From assembly GCA_039984955.1 (NCBI GenBank), contig JBDWTN010000005.1, positions 868,001 through 932,000 of the forward strand: DNA of 64,000 bases, written 5' to 3'. A program made the position numbers and the translations under genes. Positions 16,519-25,255 of the stretch are shown one piece after another. The notes under the pieces are model-generated. The model did not search any database. It was not told where the DNA came from and saw only the letters and a program-made list of their open reading frames with translations. The number at the start of each line of letters is the position of its first letter. Positions within the stretch are counted from its first letter, which is position 1. Source of the stretch: Marinobacter alexandrii (GTDB lineage Bacteria; Bacteroidota; Bacteroidia; Cytophagales; Cyclobacteriaceae).

Positions 16519-19353
16519 ATGAACCTTAATCGATTCTTAGCATGCTTATCCATATTCAGCATGCTTATTATTAGTCAAACTGTCTATGGACAAGAGAAAG
16601 ATATTTCAGGTGAAATCCAAAAGCCTTTAACAGGCACGATTCCTTCTGATCCCAGTGTCAAAATAGGAAAACTAGAAAACGGACTTACCTACTATATCAA
16701 GCAAAACGCTAAACCTGAAGATAAAATAGAGTTTCGTCTTGTGATCAACGCTGGCTCCATCCTTGAAAATGAAGATCAGCAAGGTTTGGCGCATTTTGTA
16801 GAACATATGGCTTTTAATGGAAGTAGGAACTTCAAGAAAAACGAGTTGGTCAACTACTTACAATCCATTGGGGTAGAGTTTGGCGCTGATCTAAATGCCT
16901 ACACAAGTTTTGATGAAACAGTGTATATGCTACCTATTCCAACAGGAGACCCTGAAGTAATAGACAAAGGCATGAAAGTTTTAGAAGACTGGGCCAGTGG
17001 ATTAGACTTTTCAGAAGAGGAAATAGATAAAGAAAGAGGAGTAGTTATAGAAGAATGGAGACTTGGACAAGGTGCAGACCAAAGGATGAGGGATCGATGG
17101 TTTCCTGTGATGTTTAAGAATTCCCAGTATGCTGAAAGATTACCGATAGGAAAAAAAGAAATCATTGAAAATGCTAGCTATGAAACCATCCGAGATTTTT
17201 ATAATGATTGGTACAGGCCAGACCTGATGGCTGTAATTGCTGTGGGTAGTCTAGAGCCAGAGGAGATGGAGAAGCAAATAAAAAATCGTTTTGGAAAACT
17301 GAAAAACCCGAAGAGTACAAGAGAAAGAAATGAATTTGAGGTTCCAAGTCATCAGGAAACATATGTTGCCATAGAGCAAGACAAAGAAGCCTCTTTTACA
17401 CAAGTACAATTGGTATACAAGCAAAATGATAAAGACAAAGTTGAGACCCTAGGAGATTATAGAAGACAACTTACCTATAATCTATTCAATAGCATGCTAA
17501 ACCAACGATTAAATGAGCTACGACAATCAGGAGAACCACCTTTCGTTTTCGCAAGCACAGGTTATCGTAATATGGTTCGAACAAAAAAGACCTACTCATC
17601 CTTTGCCATGGTTGGCGAAGATGGCATAATGAATGGACTGAGAGCATTGGTAAAAGAAAATGAAAGAGTAAGAAGATACGGTTTTACAGAAGGTGAGCTT
17701 GAGCGGGCTAAAAAAAGAACGCTTAACAGTATGGAGAGACGAATGAAAGAACAAGATAAAACAGAAAGCAGGAGATTGGCATCTCAGTATGTTTCTTCTT
17801 TCTTAAATGAATCAACCGTTGTTTCGTCAGAGTTCTCTTTCAGCTTTGCCAACGAGCAATTTAAGGGTGTAGAAATTGAGGAAATCAATAAATACGCATC
17901 AAAATGGATTAAAGAAAATGATAGGGTTGTTGTAATCACAGGACCTGAAAATGAAAATAAAGATGTTACCGAGGAAAGTGTATTTTCATTGCTGAAAGAG
18001 ATAGAAAAAGAGGAATTAGAAGCTTACAAGGATGAATTAGGTGGTTCAGAACTCATGACGTCAATGCCGACAAAAGGTACAATCAAGTCAGAAAATGCAC
18101 TTAAGAATATTGAAGCAACTGAAATCATCTTATCTAATGGTATTAAAGTTGTTCTTAAATCCACTGACTTTAAAAACGACGAAATCCTGATGAGCGCATT
18201 TAGTCATGGAGGTCATTCACTCTACAATGATGAAGACTATCAAAGCGCATCTTATGTTGGTGGTATCATAGGAGAAAGTGGTTTAGCTGATTTCTCCAAA
18301 ACAGATCTAGATAAGCTCTTTGCTGGTAAGACAGTTCAAGTGAGGCCATTTGTTGGCACCTATAGCGAAGGACTTAGCGGAAGTGCTGCACCGAAAGATC
18401 TTGAGACAATGATGCAAATGATTCATCTGTTTTTTACTCAGCCCCGAAAGGATCAAAAGAGTTTTGAATCTTACAAAATGAGAAATACGATGCTCTATCA
18501 AAATTTGATGTCCAACCCTCAGTTCTATTTTCAGAATGAGAGTATTAAAATTTTGAGTCAAAATCATCCGCGTGTAGGCTTCCCCACAGCAGAAGATCTT
18601 GCCAAGATTGATTTAGATAAAGCATATGACATTTACAAAGAACGCTTTGCCGATCCATCTAGCTTTACATTCTTTTTAGTTGGGAATTTTGATGTAAACA
18701 AAATCAAACCCATGATAGAGACATACTTAGCTAGCATCCCAACAACAAGTAGAGAAGAGACATGGAAAGATTTAGGTATTCGTCCACCTAAAGGAAAACT
18801 AGAGAAGATTATAAATAAAGGAACAGACCCAAAAAGTCAGGTATCCATTAACTATAGAAATGAGGCAATGTATAGTGTAGAAGAATCATATAAGCTAAGA
18901 AGCTTGGGTGAGATAATGACCAACAGACTGATTGACCTTATACGTGAGGAAAAAAGTGGAGTGTATGGTGTTGGGGCCAGAGGTTCCATGAGTAAACGTC
19001 CATATGAGAGTTATACATTCTCTGTTTCTTTCCCTTGTGCGCCAGAAAATGTAGCAGAGTTAAAGCAAGCTGTGTATGATGAGATTTCTCTCATCAAGAA
19101 AAGTGGAATTACAGAAGAGGATTTGAGTGAAATCAAAGAGGCTCAACGGATAGATAGAAAGGAAAACCTTCAAGAAAATAGATATTGGCTAAATCAATTG
19201 AGTAGTTATTATTCAAATGGTAGACCAATTTCAGAGTTCCACAACTTCGAAGGAATGATTGAGAAACTGTCAGCTGAAGATATTCAAAAAGCTGCTCAAG
19301 AATATTTGGTTGAAGATAATCTCATCGAGATTGTATTAATGCCAGAGGAGTAA
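16519..19353 (+). CDS. Exported M16-family (insulinase/pitrilysin) zinc peptidase
   Basis: 944 residues from the ATG at 16519. The frame opens 15 codons earlier, but MNLNRFLACLSIF starts a good signal peptide ending VYGQ. The inverted zinc motif HFVEH (His92, Glu95, His96) sits in GLAHFVEHMAFNG, and ERGVVIEEWR downstream supplies the third ligand region. The second half repeats the M16 fold without an HxxEH, as in two-domain pitrilysins. YGVGARGSMSKRPY near residue 825 is the usual C-terminal R/Y substrate-binding region. It should degrade peptides in the periplasm. A T-tailed terminator follows. Confidence 0.92.
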   Translation: MNLNRFLACLSIFSMLIISQTVYGQEKDISGEIQKPLTGTIPSDPSVKIGKLENGLTYYIKQNAKPEDKIEFRLVINAGSILENEDQQGLAHFVEHMAFNGSRNFKKNELVNYLQSIGVEFGADLNAYTSFDETVYMLPIPTGDPEVIDKGMKVLEDWASGLDFSEEEIDKERGVVIEEWRLGQGADQRMRDRWFPVMFKNSQYAERLPIGKKEIIENASYETIRDFYNDWYRPDLMAVIAVGSLEPEEMEKQIKNRFGKLKNPKSTRERNEFEVPSHQETYVAIEQDKEASFTQVQLVYKQNDKDKVETLGDYRRQLTYNLFNSMLNQRLNELRQSGEPPFVFASTGYRNMVRTKKTYSSFAMVGEDGIMNGLRALVKENERVRRYGFTEGELERAKKRTLNSMERRMKEQDKTESRRLASQYVSSFLNESTVVSSEFSFSFANEQFKGVEIEEINKYASKWIKENDRVVVITGPENENKDVTEESVFSLLKEIEKEELEAYKDELGGSELMTSMPTKGTIKSENALKNIEATEIILSNGIKVVLKSTDFKNDEILMSAFSHGGHSLYNDEDYQSASYVGGIIGESGLADFSKTDLDKLFAGKTVQVRPFVGTYSEGLSGSAAPKDLETMMQMIHLFFTQPRKDQKSFESYKMRNTMLYQNLMSNPQFYFQNESIKILSQNHPRVGFPTAEDLAKIDLDKAYDIYKERFADPSSFTFFLVGNFDVNKIKPMIETYLASIPTTSREETWKDLGIRPPKGKLEKIINKGTDPKSQVSINYRNEAMYSVEESYKLRSLGEIMTNRLIDLIREEKSGVYGVGARGSMSKRPYESYTFSVSFPCAPENVAELKQAVYDEISLIKKSGITEEDLSEIKEAQRIDRKENLQENRYWLNQLSSYYSNGRPISEFHNFEGMIEKLSAEDIQKAAQEYLVEDNLIEIVLMPEE

Positions 19354-19375
19354 ACGATTTTTTCCTTAAAATTTC

Positions 19376-19409
19376 AAACCCTTTCTGAAACACCAGAAAG
19401 GGTTTTTTT
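19376..19409 (+). terminator. Intrinsic terminator of the M16 gene
   Basis: AAACCCTTTCTG, six-base loop AAACAC, complementary arm, then seven T residues in all, 22 bp after the M16 stop codon. The stem is perfect over 12 bp. Confidence 0.9.
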
Positions 19410-19434
19410 ATTTTTTATATGGCTTAACATTCAA

Positions 19435-19450
19435 TGTTAAAGATTCTTAA
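19435..19450. promoter_or_regulatory. Second copy of the shared 16-mer
   Basis: TGTTAAAGATTCTTAA, identical to the box at 16405-16420, 39 bp upstream of the ATG at 19490. Its position fits an operator or upstream promoter element for that gene. Confidence 0.4.
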
Positions 19451-19489
19451 ATACTAGTTATTAATACTATGGGTCTGGATCTTTGATAA

Positions 19490-20269
19490 ATGCGATTGCT
19501 TTTCATTATTCTTTTAGTCTCGCTAAGTCTTTCAGTTTTTTCACAAAGGACTTATCTCCATGGAATTGTGCGAGATTCTAGCACACTAGAAGCATTGATA
19601 GGCGTTCACATCAGTAATGTCTCTTCTCAGAAATTGACTAACAATGAAATTGACGGATCGTTTAAAATTCCAGTTAAAGAAGGGGATTCTTTGCTCTTGA
19701 CTTACGTAGGGTATAAATCAGTCTCATATATTGTAAAGGAAAATTGGTCTTCGGAAACTATCCCATTTTTTCTTGAACAAAAGGCAACTCAACTCAGCGA
19801 GGTAGAGGTGAATTTGTTTCCTGAGTATGTAAGATTTAAACAGCTTGTCTTAGAAACTAACCCTGTAGACTCGACGTTTCATATTGACTTACCAGAATTA
19901 TTTATCCCTTACTCACCTCCTACTGCACAGCAATTGCAACACCCTGACCTAGCTCCCTCAGTTGGTTTCCAATTTGACATGGCCGGGCTCACTAAAAAAG
20001 GAAAAGAGCAAAAGAAATTTCAAAAACTTCTGGAAAGTAAATCCATCACCGATAAAGCATACCGAAAGTTTGACCGAGAATGGGTATCTCAAAAAACAAA
20101 GCTAAAGGGAGATCAATTAACAAACTTTATTGCTTACTGCAAATTCACACCAGAATATCTCGTTGAAACTCCACTCTTTTTTATCCATGAACGAATGATG
20201 GCTCTATTGGAAGACTTTCAGGAAGGAAAGAAAAGATCAAAAAATCAACGATACACTCCAGGAGCTTGA
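19490..20269 (+). CDS. Exported carboxypeptidase-regulatory-like domain protein
   Basis: 259 residues with a signal peptide (1-18, ending VFSQ). Residues about 20-95 form a CarboxypepD_reg-like beta-sandwich: LHGIVRDSSTLEALIGVHI, then GSFKIPVKEGDSLLLTYVGY. This domain is common at the N-terminus of TonB-dependent receptors, but no barrel follows here. The remaining 160 residues are polar, with no family I recognise. It probably sits in the periplasm or at the outer membrane. Function is unknown. Confidence 0.75.
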   Translation: MRLLFIILLVSLSLSVFSQRTYLHGIVRDSSTLEALIGVHISNVSSQKLTNNEIDGSFKIPVKEGDSLLLTYVGYKSVSYIVKENWSSETIPFFLEQKATQLSEVEVNLFPEYVRFKQLVLETNPVDSTFHIDLPELFIPYSPPTAQQLQHPDLAPSVGFQFDMAGLTKKGKEQKKFQKLLESKSITDKAYRKFDREWVSQKTKLKGDQLTNFIAYCKFTPEYLVETPLFFIHERMMALLEDFQEGKKRSKNQRYTPGA

Positions 20270-20348
20270 TTTCTAGTTCTCAATGGATAAGAAAGAAACC
20301 CTCAAATGATTTAGCCTAAATCATCGTTTCCATGCATCTTTACTTCAT

Positions 20349-21479
20349 ATGGATACACTGACAAGTATCTTAGTCATTATTCTTTGTATAGGTCTGACTC
20401 AAGGGATCATATTCTCAGCCATTCTTTGGCGAAAATCCAATCAGGATAGGATTATTGCCAACAAATACAAAGCAATACTCCTTCTTGTACTATCCTATGG
20501 TTTGCTAAATCAGGTCCTTAGACTTTTTGGTATCGGCTACTACGATACCTGGTACCATCTTACATTAGACCTAAATTGGTCATATGGCCCCCTCCTCTTC
20601 CTTTATGTTAAAGCTCAGACTCAAGAAAATTTCAAGTTCAGCAAAAGTGATCGTTGGCTACTCATTCCTATCATTATTCAGATAGTATGCAGCGTCTATG
20701 TGAGGTCTCAAAATTTCTTTTGGGATGGCACAAAGGAAAGCTTGACGTGGCTTGGTTATTATGGTTATGCCTATTGGCGAAACTATTCTACTGTACCAAT
20801 TATCGCCAGCCTGCTAATTATCTTTTTTTCCATTAAATCACTCAAACTGCTAAAAAAACTGGATGAAAATGAAGTAGATGAAAAGAATTTTAAATGGGTA
20901 ATCAATCTAGTCCGCTCATTTGGGACTTACTATTTGATTGTACTTGTGATTCTAATTGCTGACTTAGTTATTTACATCACCACTGTCAGTCAAGACTATT
21001 ATTATTTCACCCGATTCTATTACTATCCGTTCTTCATTGGAATAGCCATATTGATTTATTGGTTTGGGATTTCCAGTATCATAAGAGGTGATCAGCGTAT
21101 TTTGAAAAAAAGAAAAAGACTTTCAGAAGCTGAACTAGATAGCTTAAAAGAATTAGCTGATAAGCTGGAAGTACTGATGAAAGAAGAAAAAATCTATAAA
21201 GACTCTCTATTAACACTTGCCATCTTAGCAGAACACCTAAAAGTTAAACCTTATCTACTTACTAAAATATTAAACGAAGTAGTACATAAATCTTTCACGG
21301 ATTATGTGAATGAATTTAGAGTTCAGGAAATAACTCAACTTGTGAAGGACCCTTCAAACGACAGGTTTACCCTTCTCTCACTGGCTTACGATGCAGGATT
21401 CAATTCAAAATCTTCCTTTAATAGAGCAGTTAAAAAGCATTTGGGGATTTCCCCTAGTGAACTTAAGCGTACGAATTGA
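20349..21479 (+). CDS. Membrane-anchored AraC-family regulator
   Basis: 376 residues. About seven hydrophobic segments occupy residues 1-245, and a charged linker follows. Residues 275-375 are an AraC/XylS double helix-turn-helix: HKSFTDYVNEFRVQEI for the first half, and FTLLSLAYDAGFNSKSSFNR with HLGISPSELKR for the second. This 7TM-plus-HTH layout is common in Bacteroidota and lets a membrane signal control transcription directly. The next gene begins 119 bp downstream, and paired palindromes lie in that gap, a plausible target. A homologue with the same layout is at 61196-62293. Confidence 0.88.
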   Translation: MDTLTSILVIILCIGLTQGIIFSAILWRKSNQDRIIANKYKAILLLVLSYGLLNQVLRLFGIGYYDTWYHLTLDLNWSYGPLLFLYVKAQTQENFKFSKSDRWLLIPIIIQIVCSVYVRSQNFFWDGTKESLTWLGYYGYAYWRNYSTVPIIASLLIIFFSIKSLKLLKKLDENEVDEKNFKWVINLVRSFGTYYLIVLVILIADLVIYITTVSQDYYYFTRFYYYPFFIGIAILIYWFGISSIIRGDQRILKKRKRLSEAELDSLKELADKLEVLMKEEKIYKDSLLTLAILAEHLKVKPYLLTKILNEVVHKSFTDYVNEFRVQEITQLVKDPSNDRFTLLSLAYDAGFNSKSSFNRAVKKHLGISPSELKRTN

Positions 21480-21483
21480 CGAG

Positions 21484-21541
21484 TCAATTTTCCAATTGAA
21501 CCCACAACATGAAAAAGAATAGGTCTCAATTTCTTAATTGA
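21484..21541. promoter_or_regulatory. Two 16-bp palindromes, 42 bp apart
   Basis: TCAATT-N4-AATTGA occurs at 21484-21499 and again at 21526-21541. The start-to-start distance is 42 bp, four helical turns, so both boxes face the same side of the DNA. They fill the gap between the AraC gene stop and the exported protein at 21599. This could be an operator for the adjacent regulator; the factor is not proven. Confidence 0.5.
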
Positions 21542-21598
21542 AACGATTCAGGCCTAAACTTGAGTGAATGTTGCCTCATAACTCAAAACAAAACAATT

Positions 21599-21976
21599 AT
21601 GAAAGCAATCATTTTATTCTCAATCAGTCTATTATTTGCATTAACAGAAGTACAAGCCCAGGAATCAACAGATGTATTGATTGGGAGTTGGAAACTTGAC
21701 ATGAGTCCTGAAAACTCCAATGATGACAACTTCGCTATGATGAAAATCACCAGCGTCAAAGACAATGAGATGAAAGGGACATTCTACAGGAAAGGTGTCA
21801 AACTCAAAAACGGAAAAATCAATACTCAAACCGATGTTATTTACGGGGCGTTGATGTCCGGAGATAACAGCGGATCTTACAATACTTCATTCTATTATAA
21901 AGATGGAAAAATTTACGGTACCACTCATGCAGTCGACAGAGGATTTCTATCCGTTTGGGTAGCAGTGAAAGAATAG
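21599..21976 (+). CDS. Small exported protein, unknown function
   Basis: 125 residues from the ATG at 21599. The frame is open 13 codons upstream, but MKAIILFSISLLFALTEVQAQ is a complete signal peptide. The mature part reads IGSWKLDMSPEN, MMKITSVKDNEMKGTFYR and SFYYKDGKIYGTTHA, alternating strands that suggest a small lipocalin-like or other beta-barrel fold; this is inferred only from pattern. The following hydrolase gene starts four bases after its stop codon, so the two are probably one operon downstream of the paired palindromes. Confidence 0.65.
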   Translation: MKAIILFSISLLFALTEVQAQESTDVLIGSWKLDMSPENSNDDNFAMMKITSVKDNEMKGTFYRKGVKLKNGKINTQTDVIYGALMSGDNSGSYNTSFYYKDGKIYGTTHAVDRGFLSVWVAVKE

Positions 21977-21980
21977 TATT

Positions 21981-23459
21981 ATGAGGAAATTACTAACTGT
22001 ATTAATCAGTCTTTTCATATGTAGTGTTTGCTTTGGACTGCAAAATAATTACGCTCCATCTTTCAAAGAATCGAAGAAGACCACTCATAAGATTTCTAAG
22101 AAGCAGAAGTATATATTTGGTTATTTGGAAGTACCTGAAAATAGGGGTAAACCAAATAGCAATACCATTAAGTTACCTGTTTATATCTTCAAAAGTCGTC
22201 ATCCAAATCCTCAACTTGATCCGGTAATATATACTGTAGGAGGGCCAGGTTATACCTCCATGAAAGCATCACAGTATATGAATTATTATCAGTATCTAGA
22301 CGATCGGGATTTTATATTATTTGAGCAAAGGGGTACACAATATGCTAAACCTAATCTCGCTTGTCCTGAATGGTCGGAAGCTGTAAGTCTTTCAAATCTT
22401 CCAGGCTTAACAAAAAGTCAAACTGATAGCTTGTTCATGGGTGCAGTAAAAGCTTGCAGATCTAAGTTAATAGAGGACGGTGCAGACCTGGAAGGATACA
22501 ATACCAAAGAGATTGCCGCAGATATCGAAGATCTAAGAAAAGTCTTAGGAATAGACAAGTACAATCTATTGACTATTTCATACAGCACAAAGATTGCTCA
22601 AGTACTCCTTCGAGATTACCCAGATGCAATTCGCAGCGTTGTAATGGACTCTCCTCTTCCCTTAGAGGTAAATTACGATGAGGAAAGTGTATCAAATCTA
22701 TTGGAATCTACTAAGCATTTGCTAACAGATTGTGAGGTAGATCCTAATTGCAACAATGCTTATCCAAATTTGAAGGAAAGATTCCTTGAGTATCTAAGGG
22801 ATAAGACGGATGATCCTCTGGTGGTTGAAGTTGAAAATCCTAATACCAATCAGGTAGAGACTTTTTATTTGAAAGGCTATGACTTGATTACGGTTTTTAG
22901 CGCAGCATCAACTTCGGATGTTATGAACGTTCCATATGAAATGAATAAACTGCTCAACAATGATCTTAGCGCAGTTAAAGAACAGCTATCTTATCTATTT
23001 CAAGCATCAGGCATGGGAAATGGAGTCGGTATGCGACTATCTGTTTGGTGCGCCGAAGAGTACCCTTTCACCTCTCAAAAGAAGGTTATTGAAGAAAGTT
23101 ATCGCTATCCGGAAATTAGAGGATTGTCACCAGCAGTTTTTGATTCTTCAATATGTGATATTTGGGGGGTTAGTAAAGTAGCAAACATTGAAAATAAACC
23201 TATCAAAAGTGATATACCTGTTTTATTAATGAATGGTGAATATGATTCGGAAACTCCAGTAAAATGGGCGCTAGATATGAAGAAAAACTTACCTAACAGT
23301 TTCCATTTGATATTCAAAGGATGGAAACATACTGTCACTACCAATTGGGCAAACCCATGTGCTATGGAGACAGCTAATGCCTTCTTCAATAATCCAAACA
23401 TGAAGCCAAATCCAGATTGTTTCCAAGAAATTGAACGACCAAGATTTAAAACTGACTAA
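21981..23459 (+). CDS. Exported alpha/beta hydrolase of the TAP/proline iminopeptidase type
   Basis: 492 residues with a signal peptide (ending VCFG). TVGGPGYTSM is the oxyanion-hole segment and LFEQRGTQYAKP the DxRGxG-like turn of tripeptidyl aminopeptidase-type hydrolases. The nucleophile elbow reads TISYSTKIA with Ser200. The usual GxSxG glycines are replaced by Thr and Ser, which is unusual. GEYDSETP supplies the Asp and FKGWKHTV the His. Cysteine pairs (PEW/CRSK region and VDPNCNNAY) suggest disulfides. It probably acts on peptides or esters in the periplasm. Confidence 0.85.
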   Translation: MRKLLTVLISLFICSVCFGLQNNYAPSFKESKKTTHKISKKQKYIFGYLEVPENRGKPNSNTIKLPVYIFKSRHPNPQLDPVIYTVGGPGYTSMKASQYMNYYQYLDDRDFILFEQRGTQYAKPNLACPEWSEAVSLSNLPGLTKSQTDSLFMGAVKACRSKLIEDGADLEGYNTKEIAADIEDLRKVLGIDKYNLLTISYSTKIAQVLLRDYPDAIRSVVMDSPLPLEVNYDEESVSNLLESTKHLLTDCEVDPNCNNAYPNLKERFLEYLRDKTDDPLVVEVENPNTNQVETFYLKGYDLITVFSAASTSDVMNVPYEMNKLLNNDLSAVKEQLSYLFQASGMGNGVGMRLSVWCAEEYPFTSQKKVIEESYRYPEIRGLSPAVFDSSICDIWGVSKVANIENKPIKSDIPVLLMNGEYDSETPVKWALDMKKNLPNSFHLIFKGWKHTVTTNWANPCAMETANAFFNNPNMKPNPDCFQEIERPRFKTD

Positions 23460-23504
23460 TAAGGAAGACATACACTTTGAAATTCAGGGGAGTAGTCTAA
23501 AGTC

Positions 23505-24587
23505 TTAGAACGCTTCGCTTATGCCAATATAGATTCCTGTTTGTCCGCCCCTTCCTACACCAAGGTCCAGACGCGCATTCAGCTTGCGCTTTGGGATAAT
23601 AGCTAGCCTGCCTCCTATTCCGGCTACATATTTAAACTCAGAAAGGTTGAAATCATTTAGATCATAGGCCACATCTCCTACTCCAGCAAAGACCGTCATT
23701 CCAAACCTCCAAAAGAGAGGTCTGCGATACTCTACTTGTGTGTACATCATTTGTCGGTCCCGATAGAGGCTAGCATTGGAGATTCCCCTTAATCGCTCGT
23801 CTCCACCTAGTTGAGGTAGTTTGTAAAATGGTACATCCGTGCCAACCGTAAATTGAGTCCTAAACTGAATTGCCAGAATATTATCCTTGTTTACAATGCT
23901 TAAGTATTTTCGAAAGTCAGCCTCATAGCCCGTGTAATTAAAATCTCCTAATACGTTGAAAACCATTCTGCTAGAAATCAAATAACCCTTTGTCGGATAG
24001 ATGGTATAATCACGGGTATCATATCTAAAAGCCGGGCCCAATCCAAAAAGATTTCCTCCTTGTATACCATTCGGGCTATCGGTCTCCAAAAAGCCATCAG
24101 ATTCTAAATCTCGAATACTCGTGAGGTGCGTATCAAAAGTTCCGCCCACAAATACTTTCTCACTAAGTGGTTGCAAAAATTGCCCTTCAAACTGGAAGAA
24201 CCTATTGGTATACATTTCTGAAGTATCCGGATCGTTATCATTTCCAATTCCAAAATAAGAATCCGGGAAATTGTAGTAACGTATTGAAGCATTCAAGTTC
24301 TGACCCGTAGATAAATAATAGTCAAGGTTAACTACTGTTAGCAGCTGTTTCTTTAGTGTGTATACAAAGTATGGAGTAACTGTAGATTGTCTTTGAAAAG
24401 TGGATTGAGAATCATCATCATTCTTTAAAACCCAAATAGCTACAGCCCCAAGTTGCAAGCTTGTTTCGGGAGCATAGCTTACTGCAGGAAAGGCTGCAAA
24501 AGATCCTTTGCTTGTTGTTGTATCCTTACTTTGAGAAAAAACAACAATAGGAATTAGAACAATAAGAATACTAAAGGATCTAATCAC
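23505..24587 (-). CDS. Omp85/BamA-like outer-membrane beta-barrel (surface antigen D15 type)
   Basis: 360 residues with a signal peptide (ending VFSQ). There are no POTRA domains; the protein is essentially a 16-strand barrel. GGDERLRGISNASLYRD corresponds to the conserved loop-6 RGF/Y-type motif, followed by MMYTQVEYRRPLFW and a C-terminal strand ending GISEAF, with the terminal Phe recognised by Bam. The N-terminal mature strand FPAVSYAPETSLQLGA is typical of the POTRA-less group. It sits in the outer membrane; the function of this subgroup is not established. The upstream FISUMP gene ends nine bases before it, so the two are co-transcribed. Confidence 0.85.
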   Translation of the reverse strand: MIRSFSILIVLIPIVVFSQSKDTTTSKGSFAAFPAVSYAPETSLQLGAVAIWVLKNDDDSQSTFQRQSTVTPYFVYTLKKQLLTVVNLDYYLSTGQNLNASIRYYNFPDSYFGIGNDNDPDTSEMYTNRFFQFEGQFLQPLSEKVFVGGTFDTHLTSIRDLESDGFLETDSPNGIQGGNLFGLGPAFRYDTRDYTIYPTKGYLISSRMVFNVLGDFNYTGYEADFRKYLSIVNKDNILAIQFRTQFTVGTDVPFYKLPQLGGDERLRGISNASLYRDRQMMYTQVEYRRPLFWRFGMTVFAGVGDVAYDLNDFNLSEFKYVAGIGGRLAIIPKRKLNARLDLGVGRGGQTGIYIGISEAF

Positions 24588-24596
24588 TTAATCCTA

Positions 24597-25217
24597 TCAG
24601 TTATGAAACTTCACGCATCTGCAACTCAAATAATGACTATCTCCAACTCTTGAATGATAGATGTCTTCATCTCCTTTTTTTAGTGTGATAATACCTGCTG
24701 AATTACTGTCTTTTAATTCATTGTCCCACCAGTTTCCATGCACTCCTATTCCTTTAAATTCTCCTCCAGGTTGTCCAAATCCTCCAAACATCATATCCAT
24801 ATCGCTTTCTTTTCCTGCAACTAAATATTTACCCGAATGATGCCATCCTCCAAAAAAATGAAATAGATGCTTCCATTCATGAATAGTAGGTACATGCCAT
24901 CCTTCCGGGCAAGCACGGTTCGCTTGCTCATAGTTGTAAAGCCTTCCGAATTGATTACCGTATTCTGGCGTGTTATTATACGTTTTAGAACCTTCAACAT
25001 AGAACTTTGCATTCTCTGCATACCATGTTCGTTCTATGAATGTGCCATGTTGTTCTCTGATGAATGTAATGGTCTTGTATACCGTCCCATCTCTAGGGTC
25101 AGTATATGTTCCCATCTTGTGAGAAAAGTGTTTGTTTTTTTGCTCTTTAGATTGTGCAATAGCAAAAGAAGCTGTCAATATTACAAGCAAAATGATTAAA
25201 AGCGATTTTAATGTCAT
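24597..25217 (-). CDS. Exported FISUMP-domain protein
   Basis: 206 residues with a signal peptide (ending FAIAQ). The mature part has the FISUMP landmarks: RDGTVYKTITF near the start, then GRLYNYEQANRACPEGWHVPT, HEWKHLFHFFGG and GKYLVAGKE. The end reads HYLSCRCVKF, matching the usual G/SxxVRCV terminus. The fold is related to C-type-lectin-like/sulfatase-modifying domains, but no enzymatic role is established. Nine bases separate it from the barrel gene, suggesting a shared surface role. Confidence 0.85.
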   Translation of the reverse strand: MTLKSLLIILLVILTASFAIAQSKEQKNKHFSHKMGTYTDPRDGTVYKTITFIREQHGTFIERTWYAENAKFYVEGSKTYNNTPEYGNQFGRLYNYEQANRACPEGWHVPTIHEWKHLFHFFGGWHHSGKYLVAGKESDMDMMFGGFGQPGGEFKGIGVHGNWWDNELKDSNSAGIITLKKGDEDIYHSRVGDSHYLSCRCVKFHN

Positions 25218-25255
25218 GGCGATGGCGATTATAAATGTACCGCAAGTATAAAAAT

